A stretch of 13,342 nt of DNA from Candidatus Saccharibacteria bacterium UBA6258 (GTDB lineage Bacteria > Patescibacteriota > Saccharimonadia > Saccharimonadales > Saccharimonadaceae). The stretch covers positions 1 to 13,342 of the forward strand of contig DJVK01000018.1 of NCBI GenBank assembly GCA_002441145.1, written 5' to 3'. Below the pieces are notes generated by a model. The model searched no databases, had not been told where the DNA came from, and worked only from the letters and a program-made list of their open reading frames with translations. Both the position numbers and the translations under genes were made by a program. Shown piece after piece: positions 5,471 through 12,696 of this stretch (positions within the stretch are counted from its first letter, which is position 1; each line of letters starts with the position of its first letter).

Positions 5471-5923
5471 ATGGTAAGTACGCCACGTGTCACTGTTCGC
5501 GGTATTATTTATCGTGACGGTAAATTATTCTTACAAAAACTTAATGGCAAATCTGGTACCAACACGTTTTGGTGTACGCCCGGCGGAAAACTAGATGCTG
5601 GTGAAAATATATTGAACGGCCTACGACGGGAGATGATTGAAGAAACTGGGATCGAACCAAAAATCGGCCGACTACTCTTTATTCAGCAGTACATGGAAGA
5701 CGACGGCACCGAATGGCTCGAATTCTTTTATCATATCGAAAACGCCGACGATTACGAACAGATAGATCTAGAGGCTACGACTCACGGCGTTCTTGAGGTG
5801 GCTGAATGTGAATTTGTCGACCCAAAACAAGTTGTCGTTCTACCCAAAGTACTTGGTACATTAGATATCTCGGCGCACATTGCAAACAACGAGCCAGTCT
5901 ATTTGATGGATTACTTATCGTAA
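5471..5923 (+). CDS. Nudix hydrolase
   Basis: The 150-residue protein carries a complete Nudix box at residues 39-61: G39, E45, then REMIEETGI (53-61), which matches Gx5Ex7REUxEExGU with the metal-binding glutamates present. The remaining sequence is a single Nudix fold of normal length, with an FWCTPGGK lead-in. The family cleaves nucleoside diphosphates linked to another group, often to clean up damaged or signalling nucleotides; the substrate here is not evident. AGGAG (5459-5463) lies seven bases before ATG 5471, so unlike most neighbours this gene uses a standard ribosome binding site and a leader of about 90 nt. Confidence 0.93.
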   Translation: MVSTPRVTVRGIIYRDGKLFLQKLNGKSGTNTFWCTPGGKLDAGENILNGLRREMIEETGIEPKIGRLLFIQQYMEDDGTEWLEFFYHIENADDYEQIDLEATTHGVLEVAECEFVDPKQVVVLPKVLGTLDISAHIANNEPVYLMDYLS

Positions 5924-5967
5924 TAGTCGTTGCATAAACTACATACCCACCCAGTGACTTCGCGGAG

Positions 5968-5973
5968 TATAAT
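5968..5973 (+). promoter_or_regulatory. -10 box for the glucan phosphorylase gene
   Basis: A perfect TATAAT about 43 bases before ATG 6016. No convincing -35 is seen. The leader would be about 35 nt and holds the GGGGGA ribosome binding site. Confidence 0.5.
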
Positions 5974-6015
5974 ACGAGTATCAGATTGTCAGAATAATGA
6001 GTGACTGGGGGATAT

Positions 6016-7869
6016 ATGCCGTTACACGAGAACGCATTAGCAAACGACTATTGGCGAGGCCGAGGGGAAGCGAAACGCTTTAATGATTATCTAGATCGGC
6101 TCGACGAAACGCATAAACCTGGCGAACGAGACGAAGTTACTTTTGCCGAAGTAGGTGAATTGCTCGGTGAATCACGACCCTTCGTATACTTTACCGACGA
6201 ATTTTACGACAAAGAGGGCCAAGGAATCAAAGGTGGCGGTGGACTAGGTATTTTAGCCGGCGACACTCGTCGTGTTGCAGAACGCTTGGGCATACCGTTC
6301 GTCACCGTTACGGGTAACTACCCTATAGAAAGTCATCAAGAAGTTGTTGATGGATGGTCGAAGGAGTTCTTTAAAGGCGTTGCACCTGAAGACTTTTATC
6401 AACACATGGGTCATGTAGCAATTGCAACTACAACGCACCCATCCGTTGAGCTTCAGGTTTATGGCCGCGCAGATGGGTCAACCAAAACCGTCACGATCTT
6501 CGAAGAAAAACTTGGCCAGTTGTACCATGGGAATAACAGTAGCACGCACCGTTTGTACCAACAAACGGCTATTGGCTTTGGGGGCTATCGTGCCATTCGC
6601 GAACTCGGAATCGAGGCACCCATCATGCAACTTAACGAAGCGCCGACTGTCTTTGCTGCCATTGCACATCTTGATCACCTAGTATCAAACGGCAAGAGTT
6701 TCGAAGAGGCATTCGAAGAAGTCCGCGGCAGTACGCTATACACCAATCACACACTTGTTCAGGCTGTAGAGAGCGAATTTGGTCATGCTCAATTTGAAGA
6801 CATGGTAATGCCGAATATCCAATCCGAAGAAGTCAAAGACTGGATCCGCGGAATGATTGGGCAGTTCGGCGGACGCTTGCGACTAAGCTCACTTGCCGTC
6901 GAGCTTTGCGACGTTAAGAGCGGCGTAAGTGAGCTCCATGCTCGCGTATCTGGCGACAACTACTACGACCGCAACGGAAACAACGTAGAATTCCAGGCAG
7001 TTACCAACGGCGTCAACGACCGATGGATTCTACCAGAAATGCTAGAGGAATACGCAAGGCTCGGAATACTCGACAAATTTGGACTAACTACATCAGACTA
7101 TAAGGAAAAACTCGAAGGGCTCGACATCGCTAAGCTCCGTGAAATCAGAGCAGCTGGCCGAAACAAATTAAATGAAATATTAGCAGATCGCAAAGACCAC
7201 AATGGGGAACCTATCATTATCCCAGACGATGCATTTGTATTCGACTTTAAACGCCGCTTCGTTAAGTACAAACGTGCGGAAATGGTATTTGGTGATATTG
7301 ACGAGCTTGCATGGGTGCTCGAAGAAGTGAACGGTTACATCTTGATTGCCGGTAAACCACACCCAAATGACGACCAGATGGTTAACGAGTTACATTATCT
7401 CATTGAGCAGATTAATGAGCATCCGGTACTTAAGGACCGCGTGAAATACATCCAGGACTATGACGAAAAGGTAGGGCTTGCGCTATCTGTGGGTGCCGAC
7501 TGTGCTATAAATATCCCCGTCGTTGGCCAAGAGGCTTGTGGTACGTCGTGGGAAAAGGATATCGTTAACGGTAAATTACTTATATCGACGCCAGATGGCG
7601 GAGTTGCTGATGTCGATTCTAAAAATTACTATCGTGTAACGGAGCCGGATGAACTAAGTAGTTTATACGAATGCCTACATAACGCAGCAAAAGACTATCG
7701 CAATGATGATGCCTACCTAGCGCGGGTCATCGGATCTATGCAAGATTACATGCCCACGATTTCTGACGCTCGAATGATGGGCGGCTACCTGGATATTCTG
7801 CGCAAAATGGAACAAAAGCGTCGATTGGGCAATACCGCATCGTCACTAATGTCATTCGATATGAAATAG
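6016..7869 (+). CDS. Divergent alpha-glucan (glycogen/maltodextrin) phosphorylase, GT35
   Basis: The ATG at 6016 is preferred over GTG 6001 because GGGGGA (6007-6012) sits just before it; the protein is then 617 residues. In order it shows KGGGGLGILAGD (72-83), equivalent to the GGLGVLAGD of glucan phosphorylases, QLNEAPTVFA (205-214), TNHTLV (243-248), the RRFVKYKRAEMVF block (413-425), AGKPHPND (445-452) and EACGTSWEKDIVNG (506-519). K514 aligns with the lysine that binds pyridoxal phosphate in EASGTxxMK. The family phosphorolyses alpha-1,4-glucans to glucose 1-phosphate in the cytoplasm. The protein is shorter than the classical enzymes of about 800 residues and several motifs are altered (WE before the PLP lysine, PHP for AHP), so the substrate may differ. 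A short DUF2164-like gene follows 16 bases later and may be co-transcribed. Confidence 0.88.
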   Translation: MPLHENALANDYWRGRGEAKRFNDYLDRLDETHKPGERDEVTFAEVGELLGESRPFVYFTDEFYDKEGQGIKGGGGLGILAGDTRRVAERLGIPFVTVTGNYPIESHQEVVDGWSKEFFKGVAPEDFYQHMGHVAIATTTHPSVELQVYGRADGSTKTVTIFEEKLGQLYHGNNSSTHRLYQQTAIGFGGYRAIRELGIEAPIMQLNEAPTVFAAIAHLDHLVSNGKSFEEAFEEVRGSTLYTNHTLVQAVESEFGHAQFEDMVMPNIQSEEVKDWIRGMIGQFGGRLRLSSLAVELCDVKSGVSELHARVSGDNYYDRNGNNVEFQAVTNGVNDRWILPEMLEEYARLGILDKFGLTTSDYKEKLEGLDIAKLREIRAAGRNKLNEILADRKDHNGEPIIIPDDAFVFDFKRRFVKYKRAEMVFGDIDELAWVLEEVNGYILIAGKPHPNDDQMVNELHYLIEQINEHPVLKDRVKYIQDYDEKVGLALSVGADCAINIPVVGQEACGTSWEKDIVNGKLLISTPDGGVADVDSKNYYRVTEPDELSSLYECLHNAAKDYRNDDAYLARVIGSMQDYMPTISDARMMGGYLDILRKMEQKRRLGNTASSLMSFDMK

Positions 7870-7885
7870 TCGCATTAAGAATATT

Positions 7886-8143
7886 ATGATGATGAAAAAG
7901 TGGGAAATCGACAATAAGCAACTAAATCGTAAATGTCTTGACGAGGTTATTGCTCGTGTTCAAGATATTAACGACCCTGATCAGGTTGGCATCATCGCCG
8001 CTCAGGATATCATAGATATTGTCATGGAAAACCTTGCGCCAGTGATCTACAACAAAGGAGTAAACGATTCAAAAAAGTTGACGTTAGCTAAACTAAGCGA
8101 CCTCGAGTCCGAAATAGATTTATTAAGGCAATATCATGAATGA
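7886..8143 (+). CDS. DUF2164-like small protein
   Basis: An 85-residue, mainly helical protein. The segment IVMENLAPVIYNKGVNDSKK (45-64) matches the conserved core of DUF2164 (a YNxGV motif after an acidic helix). Three ATG codons stand in a row (7886, 7889, 7892), so the exact start is open; no ribosome binding site decides between them. It lies 16 bases behind the phosphorylase and its last eight bases overlap the start of the ParB-like gene, so the three are probably one transcript. The molecular function of the family is unknown. Confidence 0.75.
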   Translation: MMMKKWEIDNKQLNRKCLDEVIARVQDINDPDQVGIIAAQDIIDIVMENLAPVIYNKGVNDSKKLTLAKLSDLESEIDLLRQYHE

Positions 8144-8570
8144 ATTATACGATAACGCCATCGAGGCAGATAAAAACGGCACCCTCAATCAATGGATGAT
8201 TGAGTATCTACACGGTAGCGGTCGCAATGCAAATCTCGCCGAAGGCCTGCGTACAGACGGCAATTACCATACGCGCTTAATCGACTTCCCACTAGCTAAG
8301 TTCAAGTTACTGCTTGGCCCTGACCGCTCGTATCGTTACTACGAAGAACCAGAAAAGTACTACGCTAAAGTAGATGCGATGGTTGAAAGTTTAGAAAAGG
8401 GATGGAAACCCGTGCCACTTATCTCGACAGACATTTGGAATGATGGCCTCGAATTAAATGATGGTGCTCACCGTGCGGTTGCGCTGATGAAGTTCGGAGT
8501 CAAAACCTACCCGACAGTTTTTTATTTTAAAGACCAGAACGCACTCGATATTTTTCTAGATTCCCTGTAG
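8136..8570 (+). CDS. ParB/sulfiredoxin-like fold protein
   Basis: This 144-residue protein has the block ELNDGAHRAVALMKFGVKTYPTVFYF (residues 106-131), quoted here only to locate it. It corresponds to the DGxHRxxA signature of the ParB N-terminal / sulfiredoxin superfamily, where the loop binds a nucleotide phosphate. The preceding part has a KVDAMVESLEKGWKPVPL (78-95) element typical of the same fold. Family members hydrolyse or bind NTPs, or act as nucleases or kinases; no DNA-binding helix-turn-helix follows, so chromosome partitioning is unlikely. It overlaps the DUF2164-like gene by eight bases, which suggests that the two proteins are made together. Confidence 0.72.
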   Translation: MNELYDNAIEADKNGTLNQWMIEYLHGSGRNANLAEGLRTDGNYHTRLIDFPLAKFKLLLGPDRSYRYYEEPEKYYAKVDAMVESLEKGWKPVPLISTDIWNDGLELNDGAHRAVALMKFGVKTYPTVFYFKDQNALDIFLDSL

Positions 8571-8607
8571 CCACAGATACACACCGCCCGCCCAGGCTAT
8601 GCAATCC

Positions 8608-8616
8608 TGTTATACT
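8608..8616 (+). promoter_or_regulatory. Extended -10 promoter for the DUF427 gene (leaderless)
   Basis: TGTTATACT is an extended -10 element whose last base is seven bases before ATG 8623, placing the transcription start at or next to the A of the start codon. No ribosome binding site is present. Confidence 0.65.
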
Positions 8617-8622
8617 TAAACA

Positions 8623-8925
8623 ATGAAGGCTACATGGAACAACACCGTAATCGCAGAAGCGGATAAAGAAGATCTGATACACATCGAAGGCAACTGGTAC
8701 TTTCCACCAGAAAGTATTAAAAACGAATATTTTGAACCTAGCACAGAACACACCACATGTTTTTGGAAGGGCGAAGCTAGTTATTATGACATCAATGTCA
8801 AAGGTAATGTAAATAGTGATGCGGCATGGTACTACCCAACACCTAAAACGGGTTCAGTAGAGCGAGTCAAAAAAGACTTTGCAAACTACGTCGCATTTTG
8901 GCGCGGCATATCAGTAGAGGAATAA
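8623..8925 (+). CDS. DUF427 domain protein
   Basis: The 100-residue protein fits DUF427 over its whole length: a first strand with VIAEADKED (9-17), NWYFPPES (24-31), the signature TTCFWKGEASYYD (44-56; C46, K49 and G50 match the usual CPxKGxAxYY) and AAWYYPTPK (67-75), ending with a YVAFWRG strand (89-95). The family is a compact beta fold of unknown activity, common in bacteria as a single-domain protein. It is a single-gene unit with its own leaderless promoter, and an AT-rich spacer separates it from the oxidoreductase genes. Confidence 0.88.
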   Translation: MKATWNNTVIAEADKEDLIHIEGNWYFPPESIKNEYFEPSTEHTTCFWKGEASYYDINVKGNVNSDAAWYYPTPKTGSVERVKKDFANYVAFWRGISVEE

Positions 8926-8961
8926 ACTAGCATTTCATATGGGATTATAACATCTTATATA

Positions 8962-8989
8962 TTGATATATTTAAATATATCTATATAAT
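8962..8989 (+). promoter_or_regulatory. Promoter of the LLM oxidoreductase pair
   Basis: TTGATA (8962-8967) and TATAAT (8984-8989) are separated by 16 bp. The -10 ends eight bases before ATG 8998, so the transcript is leaderless or nearly so. Confidence 0.65.
8964..8981. promoter_or_regulatory. 18-bp perfect palindrome in the promoter, possible operator
   Basis: GATATATTTAAATATATC is identical to its reverse complement. It covers the end of the -35 and most of the spacer, the place where a dimeric repressor of the MarR or TetR kind would block polymerase. The tract is almost pure A/T, which makes chance symmetry easier, so this is a moderate call. Confidence 0.45.
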
Positions 8990-8997
8990 AGGTAGTG

Positions 8998-10074
8998 ATG
9001 GCAAAGAATGTAAAACCCAAACCAAAGATATTATTCGGTCTCGATACGTTCGGAGACCTACCTGTCGATGATAATGGTAAATTAATGTCGCACGCACAGG
9101 CCATTCGTCAGGTAGTTGACGAGGCCGTGCTAGCGGAGGAGCTCGGCGTTGATGCGATCGCACTTGGTGAACATCACCGTTCTGAATATTCTATTTCAAG
9201 CCCCGAAACCGTCCTCGCCGGCATAGCAACGCGAACATCGCGCATTAAACTTGCTTCGGGTGTCACCGTCTTAAGCTCGGACGACCCTGTACGGGTATTT
9301 GAACGATTCGCAACACTCGACGCACTCTCGAATGGTCGCGCGCAAGTGATACTTGGTCGAGGCTCATTTACCGAATCATTCCCACTGTTTGGCTTCGACT
9401 TGCGTGATTACGAAGTGCTATTTGAAGAAAAGGTAGAGCTATTTGCTAAATTACTGACCGAAAAGCCGGTTACATGGCAGGGAACGACGCGCGCTGCGCT
9501 TAATGACGCGGATGTATTTCCTAAAACAGAATCGGGGCACCTAGAAACACTAGTTGGTGTCGGTGGTTCGCCAGAATCAGTAATTAGAGCGGCGCGATAC
9601 AACTTCCCGATGATGCTCGCGATTATTGGTGGTGCGCCTGATCGATTTGCGCCCTATGTGGAACTATACAAACGTGCAACCGAAGACCTTGGTACGACTA
9701 ATCACCCGATAGGCGTACACTCACCGGGCTTTATTGCTGATACCGATGAAGAAGCGATCAAACAAGCATTCCCATATTTTAAAGAACAGATGGATCGCAT
9801 CGGTAAAACCCGCGGCTGGCATCCGATGAGTCATGAACACTTTTTGAATGAAGTAAAGAACGGTTCGATGTATGTCGGTTCACCAGAAACAGTTGCTCAA
9901 AAAATCGCTAAAACGATACGAACGCTCGGCGTCAACCGATTTGATATGGTGTACGGTTTCGGCCCAGTGCCTGCCAGTGCCAGACTGCACATGGTCGAAC
10001 TTTACGCGACAAAAGTTATCCCACGCGTGCGCGAATTGCTCGCCGAAAGTACACGAGCAAAAGGTAAGCGATAG
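8998..10074 (+). CDS. LLM-class flavin-dependent oxidoreductase (luciferase-like)
   Basis: A 358-residue TIM-barrel protein of the bacterial luciferase superfamily. The evidence is DTFGD near the first strand (16-20), AEELGVDAIALGEHH (46-60), IKLASGVTVLSSDDPVRVFERFA (83-105, position only), LSNGRAQVILGRGSF (110-124) and the late VGSPETVAQKI (293-303), all usual landmarks of the family. These enzymes use FMN or coenzyme F420 to oxidise or reduce small organic substrates; the cofactor and substrate are not shown by the sequence. ATG 8998 and GTG 8995 are both possible; ATG fits the leaderless promoter. The next gene starts two bases after the stop and encodes an F420-reductase-like NAD(P)-binding protein, so a redox pair is likely. 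Confidence 0.9.
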   Translation: MAKNVKPKPKILFGLDTFGDLPVDDNGKLMSHAQAIRQVVDEAVLAEELGVDAIALGEHHRSEYSISSPETVLAGIATRTSRIKLASGVTVLSSDDPVRVFERFATLDALSNGRAQVILGRGSFTESFPLFGFDLRDYEVLFEEKVELFAKLLTEKPVTWQGTTRAALNDADVFPKTESGHLETLVGVGGSPESVIRAARYNFPMMLAIIGGAPDRFAPYVELYKRATEDLGTTNHPIGVHSPGFIADTDEEAIKQAFPYFKEQMDRIGKTRGWHPMSHEHFLNEVKNGSMYVGSPETVAQKIAKTIRTLGVNRFDMVYGFGPVPASARLHMVELYATKVIPRVRELLAESTRAKGKR

Positions 10075-10076
10075 CC

Positions 10077-10793
10077 ATGGCAGAGACCCATCGCGTTAAA
10101 ACGGTAGGCATCTTGGGCGCAGGCAAGCTTGGTGTCGTACTTTCACAGCTAGCGTTACGCGCAGGATATGATGTTTACGTCGCCGGATCTGGCAACCCTG
10201 CAAAAATCAAACTTGCCGTAGAAGTTCTCGCACCAGGTGCAAACGCAGTTTATGCCGAAGAGGCTGCAACGAAAGCTGATATTATCATTTTGGCACTACC
10301 GCTAGGCAAGTACCGCACGGTGCCTAAATCATCCCTAAAGAATAAACTAGTCATCGATGCGATGAACTATTGGTGGGAGGTAGACGGCCTACGCGACGAC
10401 CTTACCGACCCAACTACTTCGTCGAGCGAGACCGTGCAAAAATATCTTAGTGAGTCTACGGTTATAAAGGCACTCAATCACATGGGATATCACGACTTGC
10501 TAGACGAAGCTAAGCCTAACAAATCTGCTAAACGAAAGGCAATCGCTATTGCCGGCAATCAACATCGTGCAATGAATAAAGTGGAGCAATTCGTTACATC
10601 GCTTGGCTTCGATGTCGTCATAGCGGGTAGCTTGCCAGACGGCATACGTCTCGAGCCAGGCAGCGAAGTATTCGGCGCTAACGTTGACGCAAGGACGCTA
10701 GGCGAAATGATTGAACGATTCCCGCTAACAGAACGAGGGCAAAAAGTTACAGCCGCTCGTAACCATACTTTAGCAAAATCATTCAACACCTAA
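10077..10793 (+). CDS. F420H2:NADP oxidoreductase-like NAD(P)-binding protein (COG2085 type)
   Basis: The 238-residue protein starts with a Rossmann motif GILGAGKLG (11-19, GxGxxG) and a second strand YDVYVAGSGNP (31-41), where the AGS loop would hold the 2'-phosphate of NADP. ADIIILALPLGKY (about 68-80) is the usual next block, followed by VIDAMNYWW, and a conserved later part with ALNHMGYHDL. This is the layout of the predicted dinucleotide-binding enzymes related to F420-dependent NADP reductase. It is translationally coupled to the LLM oxidoreductase (two-base gap) and could supply or recover reduced flavin or F420. No F420 biosynthesis gene is in the window, so a flavin or another acceptor is equally possible. 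Confidence 0.82.
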   Translation: MAETHRVKTVGILGAGKLGVVLSQLALRAGYDVYVAGSGNPAKIKLAVEVLAPGANAVYAEEAATKADIIILALPLGKYRTVPKSSLKNKLVIDAMNYWWEVDGLRDDLTDPTTSSSETVQKYLSESTVIKALNHMGYHDLLDEAKPNKSAKRKAIAIAGNQHRAMNKVEQFVTSLGFDVVIAGSLPDGIRLEPGSEVFGANVDARTLGEMIERFPLTERGQKVTAARNHTLAKSFNT

Positions 10794-10845
10794 TTTTAGA
10801 TTGAGCATATGTGTAATCTGGTTCACAACCCTTACGTTATTCGTT

Positions 10846-10854
10846 TGTTATGAT
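10846..10854 (+). promoter_or_regulatory. Extended -10 promoter for the HhH protein gene
   Basis: TGTTATGAT is an extended -10 element. It overlaps the ATG at 10850 that gives the longest frame, so the real start is more likely ATG 10865, ten bases downstream of the box. Confidence 0.5.
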
Positions 10855-10864
10855 TATAAATAGA

Positions 10865-11311
10865 ATGAGTGAATCTAAGCCAATTCATCATGCAGTCGAT
10901 TTTGGTATCGACATCACTGCCGGTGACGATGACATGTTTAAATGGTTTCTGCTGGCATTCTTTTTTGGCAAACCGATTCAATCGAATGTCGCTATACAAA
11001 CATGGCGGATTTTTATTAGCCACAAGCTTGATACGCCGTGGGCAATCCTACAGACATCACACAGGAATCTGGTGAGATTACTGGATGAGGGCAGATATAC
11101 TCGCTATGACGAATCTACGGCCAGAGCGTTACGTACCTGCATGGAACAGCTCGTGCGTGACTACGATGGATCGCTAATGCTGATGTATGAAAGTAGCGAG
11201 AACGAAGAGGAATTTTCTAAGCGACTACAGTCACTGTACGGCGTCGGGCCGAAAATCACCGAAATATTTATGCGCGAGACTGAAGAACTTTTTGCACGCC
11301 GAGTCGAGTAA
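10865..11311 (+). CDS. Short helix-hairpin-helix (HhH-GPD-like) protein
   Basis: ATG 10865 is chosen over 10850 because the latter lies inside the promoter box; this gives 148 residues. An early helix pair MFKWFLLAFFFGKPIQSNVA (24-43) followed by a WRIF segment resembles the start of endonuclease III-type DNA glycosylases. SLYGVGPKITEIFMRE (123-138) is a clear hairpin in the LPGVGxKTA position, with K130 at the place of the catalytic lysine. The protein ends ten residues later, before the region with the conserved aspartate and any 4Fe-4S cysteines, so it is far shorter than the usual 200 or more residues. It may be a DNA-binding relative without glycosylase activity. It is a single-gene unit. 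Confidence 0.6.
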   Translation: MSESKPIHHAVDFGIDITAGDDDMFKWFLLAFFFGKPIQSNVAIQTWRIFISHKLDTPWAILQTSHRNLVRLLDEGRYTRYDESTARALRTCMEQLVRDYDGSLMLMYESSENEEEFSKRLQSLYGVGPKITEIFMRETEELFARRVE

Positions 11312-11337
11312 TGTTAGTCACCTAGAATCGCTACCTT

Positions 11338-11346
11338 TGATATAAT
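11338..11346 (+). promoter_or_regulatory. Extended -10 promoter for the ASCH gene (leaderless)
   Basis: TGATATAAT combines an extended TGn with a perfect TATAAT (11341-11346) ending seven bases before ATG 11353. No ribosome binding site follows. Confidence 0.7.
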
Positions 11347-11352
11347 TAGTAC

Positions 11353-11715
11353 ATGCAAGAAATTGGAATAGAAACGTCGCTCGTCGAAGCGATACGTAAT
11401 GGCGAAAAGACAATTGAGGGCCGACTAGGCAAGCCTCGCTTTTTAAAGATACAAGAAGACGACATATTATCGATCCGCGAAGATATATGGCACAACGGCA
11501 CGATTATTGGGTCACACGATGATACTATCCGCGTCAAGGTTACGCAGGTGCTATATTTTGAAACGTTCAAAGAGATGCTTAGCGCGGTAAACTTTCAGGC
11601 GGCCGTGCCTGATGCAAATACCCTAGAAGAAGCAGTTGCAAAATATGCCGAATTTTATACACCCGAAGACGAGCAGACCTACGGCGTCGTATGTATTATG
11701 TTTGAACTAATCTAA
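11353..11715 (+). CDS. ASCH domain (PUA-like) protein
   Basis: The 120-residue protein has the ASCH signature GEKTIEGR (17-24, GxKxxExR), followed by FLKIQEDDILSIRED (30-44), which forms the typical barrel strand after the signature. It then has an RVKVTQVLYFETFKEM block and ends in YGVVCIMFEL, the usual closing strand. ASCH domains have a PUA-like barrel, bind RNA, and some members cleave RNA or amide bonds of modified nucleosides. Here the whole protein is one such domain of normal length. It has its own leaderless promoter and converges with the minus-strand gene beyond it; no strong terminator lies between them. Confidence 0.85.
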   Translation: MQEIGIETSLVEAIRNGEKTIEGRLGKPRFLKIQEDDILSIREDIWHNGTIIGSHDDTIRVKVTQVLYFETFKEMLSAVNFQAAVPDANTLEEAVAKYAEFYTPEDEQTYGVVCIMFELI

Positions 11716-11770
11716 ATAGATTTACCCAGCAATAGATAAGAAAGGCTTTTGAGTTGTATAGTTGCAACGG

Positions 11771-12226
11771 TTAAAACTGCTTCTTTGCGTCGGGATTATA
11801 AATTGTGAATGACAGATATAGCCCAAGTACATGGCTCGTTAACAATAGAGCCGCGATTGCCGTCGTTATAGCTTTTACAACCAAGTCCGCCTCTTGGCCC
11901 GCTATTAAAATTAATGCATATATAGTAAAGAGCAGGCCAGCAATTCGGCGAGGCGTTCTGAAGGTTGGCGATATGTAACACTGCAGGACGTGTGCCGCCA
12001 CGCTATGCCTAATTGGTTTATTACGCATGGAATTAAACTGATAAAAGAACGTTATGACATGGTCAATAATCATTAATATAAGAAACGTGATGATGGCCGC
12101 CGCCAGCGGTAATGATATCGTATCGAAGGCAGTAATATATATGACCGCAATAAGCAGCACAATCTCAATCAGCGTAACGATTTTACGCACTGTCATGTCA
12201 AAATATATGTCGAGTGCCTGCTTCAT
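11771..12226 (-). CDS. Four-helix membrane protein of unknown function
   Basis: The only convincing minus-strand gene: 151 residues with hydrophobic segments at about 15-34, 39-62, 95-110 and 115-140 and a basic loop MRNKPIRH (67-74). I do not recognise a family. It runs convergent to the ASCH gene and divergent from the 98-residue gene. Its start region, read on the minus strand, has TAATATATAAG shortly before ATG, an AT-rich stretch that could hold a -10 box for a leaderless message. It could transport or anchor something, but nothing in the sequence says what. Confidence 0.65.
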   Translation of the reverse strand: MKQALDIYFDMTVRKIVTLIEIVLLIAVIYITAFDTISLPLAAAIITFLILMIIDHVITFFYQFNSMRNKPIRHSVAAHVLQCYISPTFRTPRRIAGLLFTIYALILIAGQEADLVVKAITTAIAALLLTSHVLGLYLSFTIYNPDAKKQF

Positions 12227-12331
12227 GATACTTATATATTACACTTATTGATTAGCATTTACGATAGCAGGCCAATAACAATAGGAAGTGATTCAGCCGT
12301 AAACGTGGTTCTTCAATCATGCGTTAACGGT

Positions 12332-12337
12332 TATAAT
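12332..12337 (+). promoter_or_regulatory. -10 box for the 98-residue gene (leaderless)
   Basis: A perfect TATAAT ends seven bases before ATG 12345. The 118 bp between the divergent genes (12227-12344) hold this promoter and probably the opposing one; nothing else was seen there. Confidence 0.6.
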
Positions 12338-12344
12338 ACATACA

Positions 12345-12641
12345 ATGAGTTATAGGTTAAACGTACCGACCATCAAACTATATGGCGCCTCGCTGAAGGT
12401 GGTAGACTACACGTCTACGACGCGCGGGTATGACGTAACCGTTCGCATAGACGAACACTTGTACCAACGCGCCGGCAAACTGAGTCGCCTAGATTTACGT
12501 ATGCCGCACGACGATCGAATATTTAAAGCAGCGCAAATCGGTGATATTGATATATCAAAACGCGGGACCGACGAACCTGCAGACGTAATCATCGAATTTA
12601 TAGGTAAGACATTCGTACCCGAAAAAGGTGAGGTTCTTTAG
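12345..12641 (+). CDS. Small protein of unknown function
   Basis: A 98-residue, mostly beta-rich and charged soluble protein without signal peptide, membrane segment or cysteine. A central VTVRIDEHLYQ (31-41) strand-turn and a late ADVIIEFIGKTFV (79-91) strand are its most regular parts. I do not recognise a family. Coding status is supported by the precisely spaced leaderless promoter, an uninterrupted frame and codon use like its neighbours. It is a single-gene unit. Confidence 0.6.
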   Translation: MSYRLNVPTIKLYGASLKVVDYTSTTRGYDVTVRIDEHLYQRAGKLSRLDLRMPHDDRIFKAAQIGDIDISKRGTDEPADVIIEFIGKTFVPEKGEVL

Positions 12642-12684
12642 CTGCCCCTACGTCAAGTGAATCGACTTAGTATCGGTTTCGTTA

Positions 12685-12690
12685 TACAAT
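12685..12690 (+). promoter_or_regulatory. -10 box for the 107-residue gene (leaderless)
   Basis: TTATACAAT contains TACAAT ending seven bases before ATG 12697. No ribosome binding site is present. Confidence 0.45.
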
Positions 12691-12696
12691 AATTAT

